37,626 nt of DNA. Source: DATJSN01 sp035504095 (GTDB lineage: Bacteria > Planctomycetota > Phycisphaerae > WQYP01). The stretch spans positions 1 to 37,626 of the forward strand of contig DATJSN010000031.1 of NCBI GenBank assembly GCA_035504095.1, read 5' to 3'. The notes beneath the pieces were generated by a model. That model saw only the letters and a list, made by a program, of their open reading frames with translations. It had not been told where the DNA came from and ran no database searches. Made by a program: the position numbers and the translations under genes. This document shows positions 17,324 to 26,104 of this stretch, piece by piece (positions within the stretch are counted from its first letter, which is position 1; each line of letters begins with the position of its first letter).

Positions 17324-18931
17324 ATGAAATTTAAAGTCGATGAAATCGCCTCCGTTCTTCAACGCGAAATCGCCACATTCCAGGACCGCCTGGAGGTTTC
17401 CACGGTCGGCAAAGTAATTGAAGTCGGCGATGGCATCGCGCAGATTTACGGCCTCAATAGCGCCATGTCCGGCGAAATGTTGGAATTTTCCAACAACATC
17501 TATGGACAAGTTTTCAATCTCGAGGAAGAAACCGTCGGCGCGGTCATTTTCGGGGATGATTCCCAAATCAAGGAAGGTGACCTGGTCCGTTCCACAGGGC
17601 AACTGCTTTCCGTGCCGGTTGGCGAACAGCTTTTGGGCCGGGTGGTCAACTCGCTGGGTCAGCCGATCGACGGCGGGGCGCCCATTCAAACCTCCGAGCG
17701 GCGCAAAGTAGACGTGATCGCTCCCGGTATTGCCGACCGCCAGCCGGTTAAAGAGCCGCTGCAGACCGGCATCAAGGCCATTGATTCCATGATTCCCATC
17801 GGACGCGGTCAGCGCGAATTAATCATCGGTGATCGGAAAACCGGTAAAACCGCCATAGCCATTGATACGATCATCAATCAAAAGAAATATTTCGGAACTC
17901 CCGACGAAATGATTTGCATTTACGTTGCCATCGGTCAGAAGGAATCAACCGTCGCCGGCGTGGTGGACATGTTGCGGCGCCACGGAGCCATGGATTATAC
18001 CATTGTGGTCATCGCCGGCTCATCGGATTCAGCGCCCTTGCAATATATTGCCCCCTATGCCGGGTGCGCCATGGCCGAACATTTCATGTGGAAAGGCAAG
18101 GCCACACTATGCGTTTATGACGACCTTTCCAAGCAGGCGCAGGCTTACCGCCAGCTTTCGCTGTTGTTGCGCCGGCCGCCGGGGCGCGAAGCTTATCCGG
18201 GCGATGTGTTTTATCTGCACAGCCGACTTCTCGAGCGGGCTTGCAAACTCTCCAATGAAAACGGCTCTGGTTCACTCACCGCATTGCCGGTCATTGAAAC
18301 GCAGGAAGGTGAAGTCTCCGCCTATATTCCCACCAACGTCATTAGCATTACCGATGGCCAGATTTACCTGGAGCCGGACCTGTTTTATGCCGGCGTGCGC
18401 CCGGCGATCAACGTCGGAATTTCCGTAAGCCGCGTGGGCGGTTCAGCCCAGATAAAGTCCATAAAACACAAAAAAGTTGCGGCTTCTTTACGGCTGGACC
18501 TGGCGGCATATCGGGCGCTCGAGGCATTTACACAGATCGGCACGGAACTGGACCCGGCCACTCAGAAACAGCTTGATCGGGGAGCCCGTATGGTCGAAAT
18601 TCTCAAACAACCGCAATACAGGCCCATGGAAGTGGTCGATCAGGTCGCCATAATTTACGCCGGCACTCAAGGGTATCTGGATAACGTCGCCCTTAAGGAC
18701 GTGTTGCAATGGGAAGCTCAGTTTTTGGAATACTGGAATGCCTCCGGTGCTGCGGTGCGCGATGAATTATCAAAGAAAAAAGAACTCACTGCTGAACTGG
18801 AAGCCAAATTGGTAGAGGTGATTAAAAACTTCAGCAACGTCACACCGCTGAACAAAAAGAAAGTCGATCTGCCTGAAGCCAAGCCCATTGACGAAGCGGT
18901 TAAACAGCAGGTGCGGGAGGCGCAGAAGTAA
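17324..18931 (+). CDS. atpA: ATP synthase F1 subunit alpha
   Basis: The 535-residue protein has the beta-barrel N-domain (25-95), a nucleotide-binding domain with the Walker A motif GDRKTGKT (169-176) and the signature PAINVGISVSRVGGSAQ, followed by the helical C-domain. It forms the noncatalytic sites of the alpha3beta3 head. AGGG lies 7 bases before the ATG. The length is slightly above E. coli (513) because of a charged C-terminal tail. A small stem (GGAGT 17272-17276 with ACTCC 17284-17288) lies in the 61-base gap after atpH. Confidence 0.98.
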   Translation: MKFKVDEIASVLQREIATFQDRLEVSTVGKVIEVGDGIAQIYGLNSAMSGEMLEFSNNIYGQVFNLEEETVGAVIFGDDSQIKEGDLVRSTGQLLSVPVGEQLLGRVVNSLGQPIDGGAPIQTSERRKVDVIAPGIADRQPVKEPLQTGIKAIDSMIPIGRGQRELIIGDRKTGKTAIAIDTIINQKKYFGTPDEMICIYVAIGQKESTVAGVVDMLRRHGAMDYTIVVIAGSSDSAPLQYIAPYAGCAMAEHFMWKGKATLCVYDDLSKQAQAYRQLSLLLRRPPGREAYPGDVFYLHSRLLERACKLSNENGSGSLTALPVIETQEGEVSAYIPTNVISITDGQIYLEPDLFYAGVRPAINVGISVSRVGGSAQIKSIKHKKVAASLRLDLAAYRALEAFTQIGTELDPATQKQLDRGARMVEILKQPQYRPMEVVDQVAIIYAGTQGYLDNVALKDVLQWEAQFLEYWNASGAAVRDELSKKKELTAELEAKLVEVIKNFSNVTPLNKKKVDLPEAKPIDEAVKQQVREAQK

Positions 18932-18934
18932 TTT

Positions 18935-18950
18935 CGCCGCAGTTGCGGCG
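18935..18950 (+). repeat. Perfect hairpin between atpA and atpG
   Basis: CGCCGCA (18935-18941) and TGCGGCG (18944-18950) form a perfect palindrome with a two-base centre just after the atpA stop and 23 bases before the atpG start. No T run follows, so it is more likely a processing or stability element, or a brake on translation, than a terminator. Confidence 0.45.
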
Positions 18951-18973
18951 GACAACTCTGATGCGGTGAATGG

Positions 18974-19879
18974 ATGGCAAAAGCCAGAGAAATCGTTAAG
19001 CGTCGGAAAGCGGCGCGCAACATATACAAGATCACCAAGGTGATGCAGATGGTGGCTACAGCGCGCTTTCAGCGCGCGCTTAAACGCTCTAAGGGTACAA
19101 GGCCCTACCTGGAAAAACTCAACGAGCTTGTCGGCAACGTTTTGCGCGGCGCCAGGGGCGCCCCGGAACTCCAGCGGCATCCGCTACTCAAGGCCCGCAC
19201 GCCGCTCAAACGCGCCGCCGTTCTGGTTGTGACCAGCAACCGCGGTCTGGCCGGCGGCTACAACAGCCAGATCTTGCGACTGGCCATGCAAACCATTCAC
19301 GAGCTTGAGCAAAATGGGGCCGAGGTTGACATACACGTCGCCGGCCGCAAAGGCGCCGCCTATTTTCGTTTCGCCCAGCGTCCGGCTGTCGCAAGTTACA
19401 CGACGCTCAGCGACAATCCAAAATATGAGGAATTAACTCCCGTTGCTCAGAGACTCATGGACGATTATGCCGCGGAAAAAGTCGACGCCGTCAAGGTGGT
19501 TTATATGCGTTTTTTCAGCGTCGGCCAGCAGCGTCCGAATATACACGACGTTTTACCGCTTTGCCTGCCGGAAGAACCTCACGATAAAACCCTGGAACTG
19601 AGTCAGACGCCAAAAATCACCGCCGCGCCGGAATTCGAACCCGAGGCCGGCCAGTTGCTCATAGATCTGGTGCCGACGCTGGTTCGTGCGGCAGTTTTTC
19701 AGGCTTTTGTAGATGCCGCGGTCTCCGAACAAATCGCACGCATGTTGGCGATGGCCGCGGCAAAAGAAAATGCCGAATCGATGAACAAATTGCTTACGCG
19801 TGAATACAACCGCGCCCGGCAGGCACAGATTACCAGTGAACTTTCGGAATTGATGGGCGGCGTGGAAGCCTTGAAATGA
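18974..19879 (+). CDS. atpG: ATP synthase F1 subunit gamma
   Basis: The gamma subunit is the central rotor shaft. The conserved N-terminal helix (ARNIYKITKVMQMVATARFQ) and C-terminal helix (ARQAQITSELSELMGGVEAL) are both clear. The 301 residues compare with 287 in E. coli. The ATG at 18974 has only a weak GGTG upstream and lies 42 bases after the atpA stop, behind a hairpin. A second gamma-like Rossmann region (TPLKRAAVLVVTSNRGLAGG) is present as expected. Confidence 0.96.
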   Translation: MAKAREIVKRRKAARNIYKITKVMQMVATARFQRALKRSKGTRPYLEKLNELVGNVLRGARGAPELQRHPLLKARTPLKRAAVLVVTSNRGLAGGYNSQILRLAMQTIHELEQNGAEVDIHVAGRKGAAYFRFAQRPAVASYTTLSDNPKYEELTPVAQRLMDDYAAEKVDAVKVVYMRFFSVGQQRPNIHDVLPLCLPEEPHDKTLELSQTPKITAAPEFEPEAGQLLIDLVPTLVRAAVFQAFVDAAVSEQIARMLAMAAAKENAESMNKLLTREYNRARQAQITSELSELMGGVEALK

Positions 19880-19930
19880 TTTGCTTTCCGCCACGAATTT
19901 AGAACCTTTTGGTAAAAGATGGAGTCTTTC

Positions 19931-21361
19931 ATGCCCGCGACAGGTGTTATATCTCAGGTGATCGGTTCAACGTTTGAAGCGCAATTCCCGGAACACGAGC
20001 TTCCGTCGATTTTCAACGCCATACGCATCGATCAGGAACCGGAGCAAGGGGTGCAGGTTCATCTGACCGGCGAAGTCCAACAACATCTTGGCGGCGGACG
20101 TGTTCGCGCCATCGCTCTGGGTTCTACTGACGGTCTGGTGCGCGGAATGAAGGTTCTCGACACCGGCGCGCCCGTGACCGTGCCCGTGGGCATGGAAACG
20201 CTCGGGCGCGTATTTAACCTCCTGGGTGAACCGATCGACAAAAAAGGGCCGGTCAATGCCAAGGAATTTCGTTCCATTCACCAGCCGCCGCCGACATTTA
20301 GCCAGTTGGAACCCAAAACCAAGATTTTCGAAACCGGCATCAAGGTCATCGACTTGCTGGCGCCGTATGTCCGCGGCGGCAAGACGGGCCTGTTCGGCGG
20401 GGCGGGCGTGGGCAAAACTGTCATCATTCAGGAACTCATCGCCCGTTTGGCGCGCTTCCACAGCGGCTATTCCTGTTTTGCAGGTGTCGGCGAACGCACC
20501 CGCGAAGGCAACGATCTTTGGCTGGAAATGCAGGAGGCCAAAATCGGCGACACGGGCAAACACGTCATTGACCAGACCGTCATGGTTTTCGGCCAGATGA
20601 ACGAACCACCCGGCGCCCGTTTCCGTGTGGCGCTCTCCGCACTGACCATGGCAGAATATTTCCGCGATCAAACCGGCACCGACGTACTTTTGTTTATTGA
20701 TAACATCTTCCGTTTTACGCAGGCAGGTTCGGAAGTTTCGGCTTTGCTTGGCCGCATGCCGTCCGCCGTCGGTTATCAGCCCACGCTCGGTACTGAAATG
20801 GGTGAACTTCAGGAACGCATCACTTCCACTACCCGCGGAGCGGTTACGTCGGTGCAGGCTATTTATGTTCCCGCCGACGATCTGACCGACCCTGCCCCTG
20901 CGGCGGCGTTTACGCACCTTGATGCATTTACCGTTCTCAGCCGCAGCATCACGGAAAAGGGCATCTATCCGGCGGTGGATCCGCTGGAAAGCTCCAGCCG
21001 CATCATGGATCCCAATTACCTTGGCGAAGAACACTACGCGGTGGCCCAGCAGGTCAAAAAAATTCTCCAGCGATATAAAGACCTTCAGGACATCATCGCT
21101 ATTCTTGGCGTGGATGAACTTAGCGAAGAAGACAAACTCATCGTGGCTCGCGCCCGCAAGCTCGAGCGGTTCTTCAGCCAGCCGTTCTACGTCGCCGAGG
21201 TGTTCACCGGCAAAGCCGGTTCGAATGTCAAACTCGCCGATACCATCCGTAGTTGCCGGGAAATCGCCGAAGGCAAGTGGGACCAATTGCCCGAAAGCGC
21301 GTTCATGTACGTCGGTGCAGTGGAAGAAGCGGCCGAACAGGCCAAGCGCATGAAGGAATAA
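19931..21361 (+). CDS. atpD: ATP synthase F1 subunit beta
   Basis: This is the catalytic subunit. Walker A GGAGVGKT lies at 156-163, followed by GERTREGNDLWLEM and the DELSEEDK motif near the C-terminus. The 476 residues match the family. I chose the ATG at 19931 because GGAG sits 6 bases upstream. An in-frame ATG at 19919 lacks a ribosome site. It ends the atp cluster: the next 79 bases hold no epsilon gene and then a ubiD-like gene begins. Confidence 0.98.
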   Translation: MPATGVISQVIGSTFEAQFPEHELPSIFNAIRIDQEPEQGVQVHLTGEVQQHLGGGRVRAIALGSTDGLVRGMKVLDTGAPVTVPVGMETLGRVFNLLGEPIDKKGPVNAKEFRSIHQPPPTFSQLEPKTKIFETGIKVIDLLAPYVRGGKTGLFGGAGVGKTVIIQELIARLARFHSGYSCFAGVGERTREGNDLWLEMQEAKIGDTGKHVIDQTVMVFGQMNEPPGARFRVALSALTMAEYFRDQTGTDVLLFIDNIFRFTQAGSEVSALLGRMPSAVGYQPTLGTEMGELQERITSTTRGAVTSVQAIYVPADDLTDPAPAAAFTHLDAFTVLSRSITEKGIYPAVDPLESSSRIMDPNYLGEEHYAVAQQVKKILQRYKDLQDIIAILGVDELSEEDKLIVARARKLERFFSQPFYVAEVFTGKAGSNVKLADTIRSCREIAEGKWDQLPESAFMYVGAVEEAAEQAKRMKE

Positions 21362-21440
21362 CTCTGTCTGATTTCTGAATGGTCATTGCAGCCGTCGTGA
21401 CCCTCGCCTATCCTTGCCAGTCTATTTAGGATGGCTGTGG

Positions 21441-22961
21441 ATGCCCTACGATACATTACAGGATTTTCTCAGTGCACTCGACGCCGCCGGCGAATTGCGG
21501 CGAATCAAAACACCCGTCGATCCTATCTTGGAAGTCGCGGAAATCGCCGATCGCGTCAGCAAAGCACCCACGCGCCGCGGTGAATATCCCGCCGGCAGTC
21601 CACCTTTTGCGGCGCCTAATGCCAAATTCAACACGCCGGCCGTTAACCAGGCGCTCTATTTTGAGCAGGTCAAAGGAAGCGAATTTCCGCTGGCCATCAA
21701 TACCTTCGGTTCATTTGAGCGCCTGAATATGGCCCTTGGTTGTCGGGATATTGAAGACTTGGCCAACCGCCTCTCTGAACTCGTTAAACCCGATATGCCT
21801 TCGGGCTTTATGGACAAAATCCGTAAGGGAGTGGACCTGCTCAAACTCGGTTCTTACGTTCCAAAAATCCGCTCCGGTCCCGGCTTATGCCAAGAGATCG
21901 TCCACACAGAGAATGCCGACCTTACCCGCCTGCCGCTGATTCAATGCTGGCCCCAGGACGGCGGCAAATACATCACCTTTGGGCAGGTGGTTACCAAACA
22001 TCCGGAGACCGGCACGCGCAACCTCGGCATGTATCGCGTGCAGTTGTTTGAAAAAAAACTTACGGCCATGCACTGGCACATGCATCATGATGGTGCGCGG
22101 CATTTTCGCGCCTGGGCGAAACTGGGCAAACCCTGTCCGCTGGCAATTACGCTCGGCGGCGAAAGCGTGCTGCCGTACGTCGCCACCGCGCCGATGCCTC
22201 AGGGAATGGACGAACTTCTCCTGGCGGGTTTCCTAATGGGCCGCGGTATCGATCTGGTGGCGTGTAAAACCATTCCGCTGGAAGTGCCCGACAATTGCGA
22301 ATTCGTCATCGAAGGCTTCGTCGATCCCGAAAAAACCATTCTGGAAGGGCCGTTTGGCGACCATACCGGTTTTTATTCCCTGGCCGATCAGTATCCGGTC
22401 TTCAACATCACGGCAATCACGCATCGGAAAAATCCCGTTTACCCCACGACCATCGTTGGCAAGCCGCCGCAGGAGGATTATTACCTTGGCAAAGCCACGG
22501 AACGCATTTTTCTACCGCTGCTGCGCCTGATTGTTCCGGACATTCTGGACTACAACCTGCCCATGTTCGGCGTATTTCATAACTGTGCGTTCATCAAGAT
22601 TCGCAAGGAATATCCCTACCACGCCCGCAAAGTCATTCATGCCGTGTGGGGCGCCGGGCAAATGGCGTGGACTAAAATGGTGATTATTGTCGATGAACAC
22701 GTCGACGTTCATGATCAGGAAGATGTTCTGTTTCATGTGGCGGCCAATGTTGATCCGCGCCGCGACACCTTCATCGCCGAAGGGCCGTTGGACATTCTCG
22801 ATCATGCGGCGCCGGCTACCGGGGCGGGCAGCAAAATCGGTATTGACGCGACGCGCAAATGGCCCGGCGAGGGCGTGGTCCGTGACTGGCCCGACGAAAT
22901 AGCCATGGACGCCCAAACGATCGATCTGGTCACGCGGCGTTGGAAGGAATATGGATTCTAA
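21441..22961 (+). CDS. UbiD-family prenylated-FMN decarboxylase
   Basis: The 506-residue protein has the UbiD layout: an N-terminal SALDAAGELRRI region, the prFMN-site segment GTRNLGMYRVQ, a long beta-barrel core, EGPFGDHTGFYS, and a helical C-terminus. Such enzymes decarboxylate aromatic or alpha,beta-unsaturated acids, for example 4-hydroxy-3-polyprenylbenzoate in quinone synthesis. No ubiX-like flavin prenyltransferase or other quinone gene lies nearby, so the substrate is open. The ATG at 21441 has AGGA 9-10 bases upstream; a TTG at 21414 would add nine residues. The stop overlaps the next gene by 11 bases, so the two are probably cotranscribed. Confidence 0.9.
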   Translation: MPYDTLQDFLSALDAAGELRRIKTPVDPILEVAEIADRVSKAPTRRGEYPAGSPPFAAPNAKFNTPAVNQALYFEQVKGSEFPLAINTFGSFERLNMALGCRDIEDLANRLSELVKPDMPSGFMDKIRKGVDLLKLGSYVPKIRSGPGLCQEIVHTENADLTRLPLIQCWPQDGGKYITFGQVVTKHPETGTRNLGMYRVQLFEKKLTAMHWHMHHDGARHFRAWAKLGKPCPLAITLGGESVLPYVATAPMPQGMDELLLAGFLMGRGIDLVACKTIPLEVPDNCEFVIEGFVDPEKTILEGPFGDHTGFYSLADQYPVFNITAITHRKNPVYPTTIVGKPPQEDYYLGKATERIFLPLLRLIVPDILDYNLPMFGVFHNCAFIKIRKEYPYHARKVIHAVWGAGQMAWTKMVIIVDEHVDVHDQEDVLFHVAANVDPRRDTFIAEGPLDILDHAAPATGAGSKIGIDATRKWPGEGVVRDWPDEIAMDAQTIDLVTRRWKEYGF

Positions 22962-24438
22962 AAGTTCCGATTTTCCCGCCTCAGCCCCCGGTGTTCCGGC
23001 TTTGTTGACGGAACTGTTAAACTGCGTTCGTGGCGATATAAATTCAATTTTCAGTTCGGATGCTGACGCCTGGGGCGGTTTTGCGCCTGGTCGCATTGAT
23101 GTGATGGGGGGCATCGCTGACTACACCGGATCACTTGTTTGCCAGTTGCCGCTGGATGTCGGCATTGCTGCGCTGGTGCAGAAACGCCGCGATCGCCGTT
23201 TACGGATCACGTCCTACAATCCGCCAGCGGGAGCATCAGGTTCACCGGGTGTCCCGCAAACCGTGGAACTCAACCTGGATGAATTTTACGGCTCCGGTTC
23301 CATGTTTCCCGAGCAAACCATTCGCGGCTTTTTTTCCACGGAAAATCACTGGGCTGCCTATATTGCAGGAGCGTACTGGGTCCTGGGTAAAAATCGCCAT
23401 CTGACTTCCCGTGCTCCCGGCGCCAACATCGCCTGCTTTGGCGATCTGCCCATGAACGTGGGTCTTGGAAGCAGCGCCGCTCTGGAAATTGCCGTTTTAT
23501 CTGCCATGTCAGGTGCCTATAGGCTTTCCATGGATACTTTGGATGCCGCCATCCTTGGACAGAAAATTGAGAATCACATTGTCGGCGCCCCCTCTGGAAT
23601 TATGGACCAGGTTGTCAGCACGATGGGTCGGGCAAATCAATTGCTTTTGCTTCGCTGTCAGCCGCACGATATCGTCGGCTATTTGGAAGTTCCTTCCGGA
23701 ATTTCCATCCTCGGTCTGACCAGTAACGTCCGGCACGACATCACCGGTCAGGCCTATGGCGATGCCCGCGCTGCCGCCTTTATGGCGCAAAAAATACTTT
23801 CGACCACGGCCGAAAAACTTGGACGCAGAAAAGATCCGACGCAAGGTTACCTGGCGCGCATCAATTCCAATGACTATCGTATATATCTGCGGCAGATGCT
23901 GCCGGAGAGTATTTCCGGTGCACAATTTATCTCTCTTTATGGCCATACCGAAGACCGGGCCACAACGATTGATCCCAAGAAAAAATACCGCGTTCGTGCC
24001 GCGGCGGATCATCATATTCTGGACAACGCCCGGGTTGAGGAATTTGTAAATTGTCTTCGCACTGCTTTCACGGGAACTAGAAACCATGTTTCGCTAATCC
24101 GTGCCGGGCGTTTGATGTTTGCCTCACATGCCAGTTATTCATACTGTGCCGGACTTGGCACTCCTCAAACAGACTGGATTGTGCAAAACATCAGCAAACT
24201 CGGTCCGAAAAACGGCTTTTATGGCGCGCGGATCACCGGCGGTGGGCAGGGGGGTACTGTTGCGGTGCTCAGCGATAAATCACCGCGTAATCTCGAGATG
24301 TTAAATGATCTGGCCATCCAGTACACTGCAAAGTTTGGACTGACGCTGGGTGTACTCATAGAAAGCGGTTCTGGCGCCGTGGCGGTTGGTATACATCAAT
24401 TTAAGCCCGAACATTTGGGGGTAAATTCCAAACAATGA
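22951..24438 (+). CDS. GHMP kinase, L-arabinokinase/galactokinase-like
   Basis: The 495-residue sugar kinase has GHMP motif 1 as APGRIDVMGGIADYTG (45-60), the ATP loop GDLPMNVGLGSSAALEIA (about 164-181), NHIVGAPSGIMDQ (208-220, D219 as likely catalytic base) and motif 3 as ARITGGGQGG. Bacterial galactokinases read APGRVNLIGEHTDY at motif 1. The form here, and the NHIVGAP block, resemble from memory the kinase half of plant L-arabinokinase (ARA1). The protein therefore may phosphorylate arabinose, galactose or a related sugar at C1. It overlaps ubiD by 11 bases and gltX by 4 (ATGA), forming a three-gene unit. Confidence 0.85.
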   Translation: MDSKSSDFPASAPGVPALLTELLNCVRGDINSIFSSDADAWGGFAPGRIDVMGGIADYTGSLVCQLPLDVGIAALVQKRRDRRLRITSYNPPAGASGSPGVPQTVELNLDEFYGSGSMFPEQTIRGFFSTENHWAAYIAGAYWVLGKNRHLTSRAPGANIACFGDLPMNVGLGSSAALEIAVLSAMSGAYRLSMDTLDAAILGQKIENHIVGAPSGIMDQVVSTMGRANQLLLLRCQPHDIVGYLEVPSGISILGLTSNVRHDITGQAYGDARAAAFMAQKILSTTAEKLGRRKDPTQGYLARINSNDYRIYLRQMLPESISGAQFISLYGHTEDRATTIDPKKKYRVRAAADHHILDNARVEEFVNCLRTAFTGTRNHVSLIRAGRLMFASHASYSYCAGLGTPQTDWIVQNISKLGPKNGFYGARITGGGQGGTVAVLSDKSPRNLEMLNDLAIQYTAKFGLTLGVLIESGSGAVAVGIHQFKPEHLGVNSKQ

Positions 24439-26036
24439 TTAAAACCCGTTATGCTCCATCACCCACAGGTTATCAGCACGTCGGCGGCGCGCGAACCGCG
24501 CTATTTAACTGGCTTTTTGCCCACAAGCACGGCGGTCAATTCATACTGCGCATCGAAGATACCGATCAGGTCCGCTCCACCGCGGAATCCGCCGCCGGCA
24601 TTCTTTCAGATTTATTATGGCTCGGGCTTAACTGGGACGAAGGCCCCGTGCCCGGCGCCCCGAAAAACAATTTCTTCCAGAGCATGCGGCTGGATTTATA
24701 TAACCAATATCTGAATGAATTGATCCGGCAGGATCGTGCGTACGAGGCCTATGAAACACCGCAACAGCTTGCGGCCATGCGTCAGCAGGCGGAAAAGCAA
24801 AAAAAGCCCTTCCGCTATCGCCGCAATATGCCCGGGCGCGCCCCAAAGGGGAACGGCCCCGCGGTTATTCGCTTTGAAATGCCATTTGAAACCATCACAT
24901 TTAACGACATGGTTCTTGGGCCCATCTCCGTCGCCGGCGATGAACACGATGACATCGTCATCCGTAAATCCGACGGGTTTCCCACCTATCATTTCGCCGT
25001 CGTCATTGACGATCACGACATGGCGATCACGCATGTGATTCGCGCTCAGGAACATCTGATGAACACGCCCAAACATCTTGGGCTTTATTCCGCGCTTGGT
25101 TGGCAGCCGCCTGAACATGCCCACGTTCCGCTGGTGGTTAATATGGACAATTCTAAAATGTCCAAACGCGACAAAGCCAAAGTGGCACGTGCGGCCCTAC
25201 AGAATTATCTTAAAGGCTCGCAGGACGCGGCATTCGCGCAGTTGGCAAGCCAATTCAACTTACCCGCTGCGGCCATCACGGATTTTGTTGCCAAAAAAAC
25301 CGATGACTCGAAGCTGGCGTCGGACATCGCCTCCGCTCTGGACATCACACTTCCCGAAATAGACGTTCAGGATTTCCGCCGGAGTGGTTATATGGCCGAT
25401 GCGTTGCTGAATTTTATCGCGCTCGTAGGTTGGTCGCCGGGTGAAAATCGTGAAATCCTGACCCGTAAGGAAATGATCGACCTGTTTTCCCTCGAAGGTA
25501 TTGGCAAAACCAATGGCCGATTCGATCGAAAAAAACTCCTCTGGATGAACGGCGAATATATTCGTCGAGCCAGCCCGGATACTTTGATAGGGGCCTTAAA
25601 GAGTTTTAATGAGGTTACCAACTATTCGATCAAACACGCTGATGATGCGATGTTGAGAGAATTGCTTGGCATGTATCAGGAGCGCATGAGCACGCTCTCT
25701 GAAATGGCGCACAACTCGGAATTCTTTTTTAAAGAACCCGTTTATGATCTCAAAGCAGTCAAAAAACACATTTTCAGCGATTCCCACGCCGAGCAGCTTG
25801 GGCAAATCCGTGCCATGCTTGAACCGATTGCGGCGTGGAACAAAGAGCAACTCGCGCCGGTCATGGAAGCCATTATCGCGATGGGTGAACATCGCGGAGC
25901 CGCAGCCCAGGCACTGCGCGTGGCCGTGAGTGGGGGGGCGGTATCGCCCCCGCTTTTGGAAACCCTTTTGCTGCTGGGCCGCGATAAAACACTCACCCGT
26001 ATTGACAAAGCACTGGCGTTGCCGCCGATTCCATAA
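24435..26036 (+). CDS. gltX: Glutamyl-tRNA synthetase
   Basis: This class I synthetase charges tRNA-Glu (or also tRNA-Gln in organisms lacking GlnRS). The HIGH-type motif is HVGG in PSPTGYQHVGGARTALFNW (15-18). The KMSKS-type motif is KMSKR (241-245). The anticodon-binding region follows from about 310. Between KMSKR and DFRRSGYMADALLNF lies a stretch of about 60 residues (247-308) that most GluRS replace with a short link. The 533-residue length is slightly above the usual 470-510, as that insertion would predict. The ATG overlaps the kinase stop. Confidence 0.96.
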   Translation: MIKTRYAPSPTGYQHVGGARTALFNWLFAHKHGGQFILRIEDTDQVRSTAESAAGILSDLLWLGLNWDEGPVPGAPKNNFFQSMRLDLYNQYLNELIRQDRAYEAYETPQQLAAMRQQAEKQKKPFRYRRNMPGRAPKGNGPAVIRFEMPFETITFNDMVLGPISVAGDEHDDIVIRKSDGFPTYHFAVVIDDHDMAITHVIRAQEHLMNTPKHLGLYSALGWQPPEHAHVPLVVNMDNSKMSKRDKAKVARAALQNYLKGSQDAAFAQLASQFNLPAAAITDFVAKKTDDSKLASDIASALDITLPEIDVQDFRRSGYMADALLNFIALVGWSPGENREILTRKEMIDLFSLEGIGKTNGRFDRKKLLWMNGEYIRRASPDTLIGALKSFNEVTNYSIKHADDAMLRELLGMYQERMSTLSEMAHNSEFFFKEPVYDLKAVKKHIFSDSHAEQLGQIRAMLEPIAAWNKEQLAPVMEAIIAMGEHRGAAAQALRVAVSGGAVSPPLLETLLLLGRDKTLTRIDKALALPPIP

Positions 26037-26104
26037 CATTAGCGTTTAAGTGAAACCATGGTCTGCACCGATTAGACTGTGGGCCTCTAAGTTTAGGAGT
26101 TAAT

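Noticed and set aside
19967..21286. A 439-residue minus-strand open frame opposite atpD
   Set aside because: It is the antisense shadow of the beta subunit gene; its product has no family motif, and atpD on the other strand is certain.
13755..21361. N-ATPase type operon
   Set aside because: N-ATPase operons start with beta and epsilon and carry atpQ/R; here the order is the standard Z-I-B-E-F-H-A-G-D.
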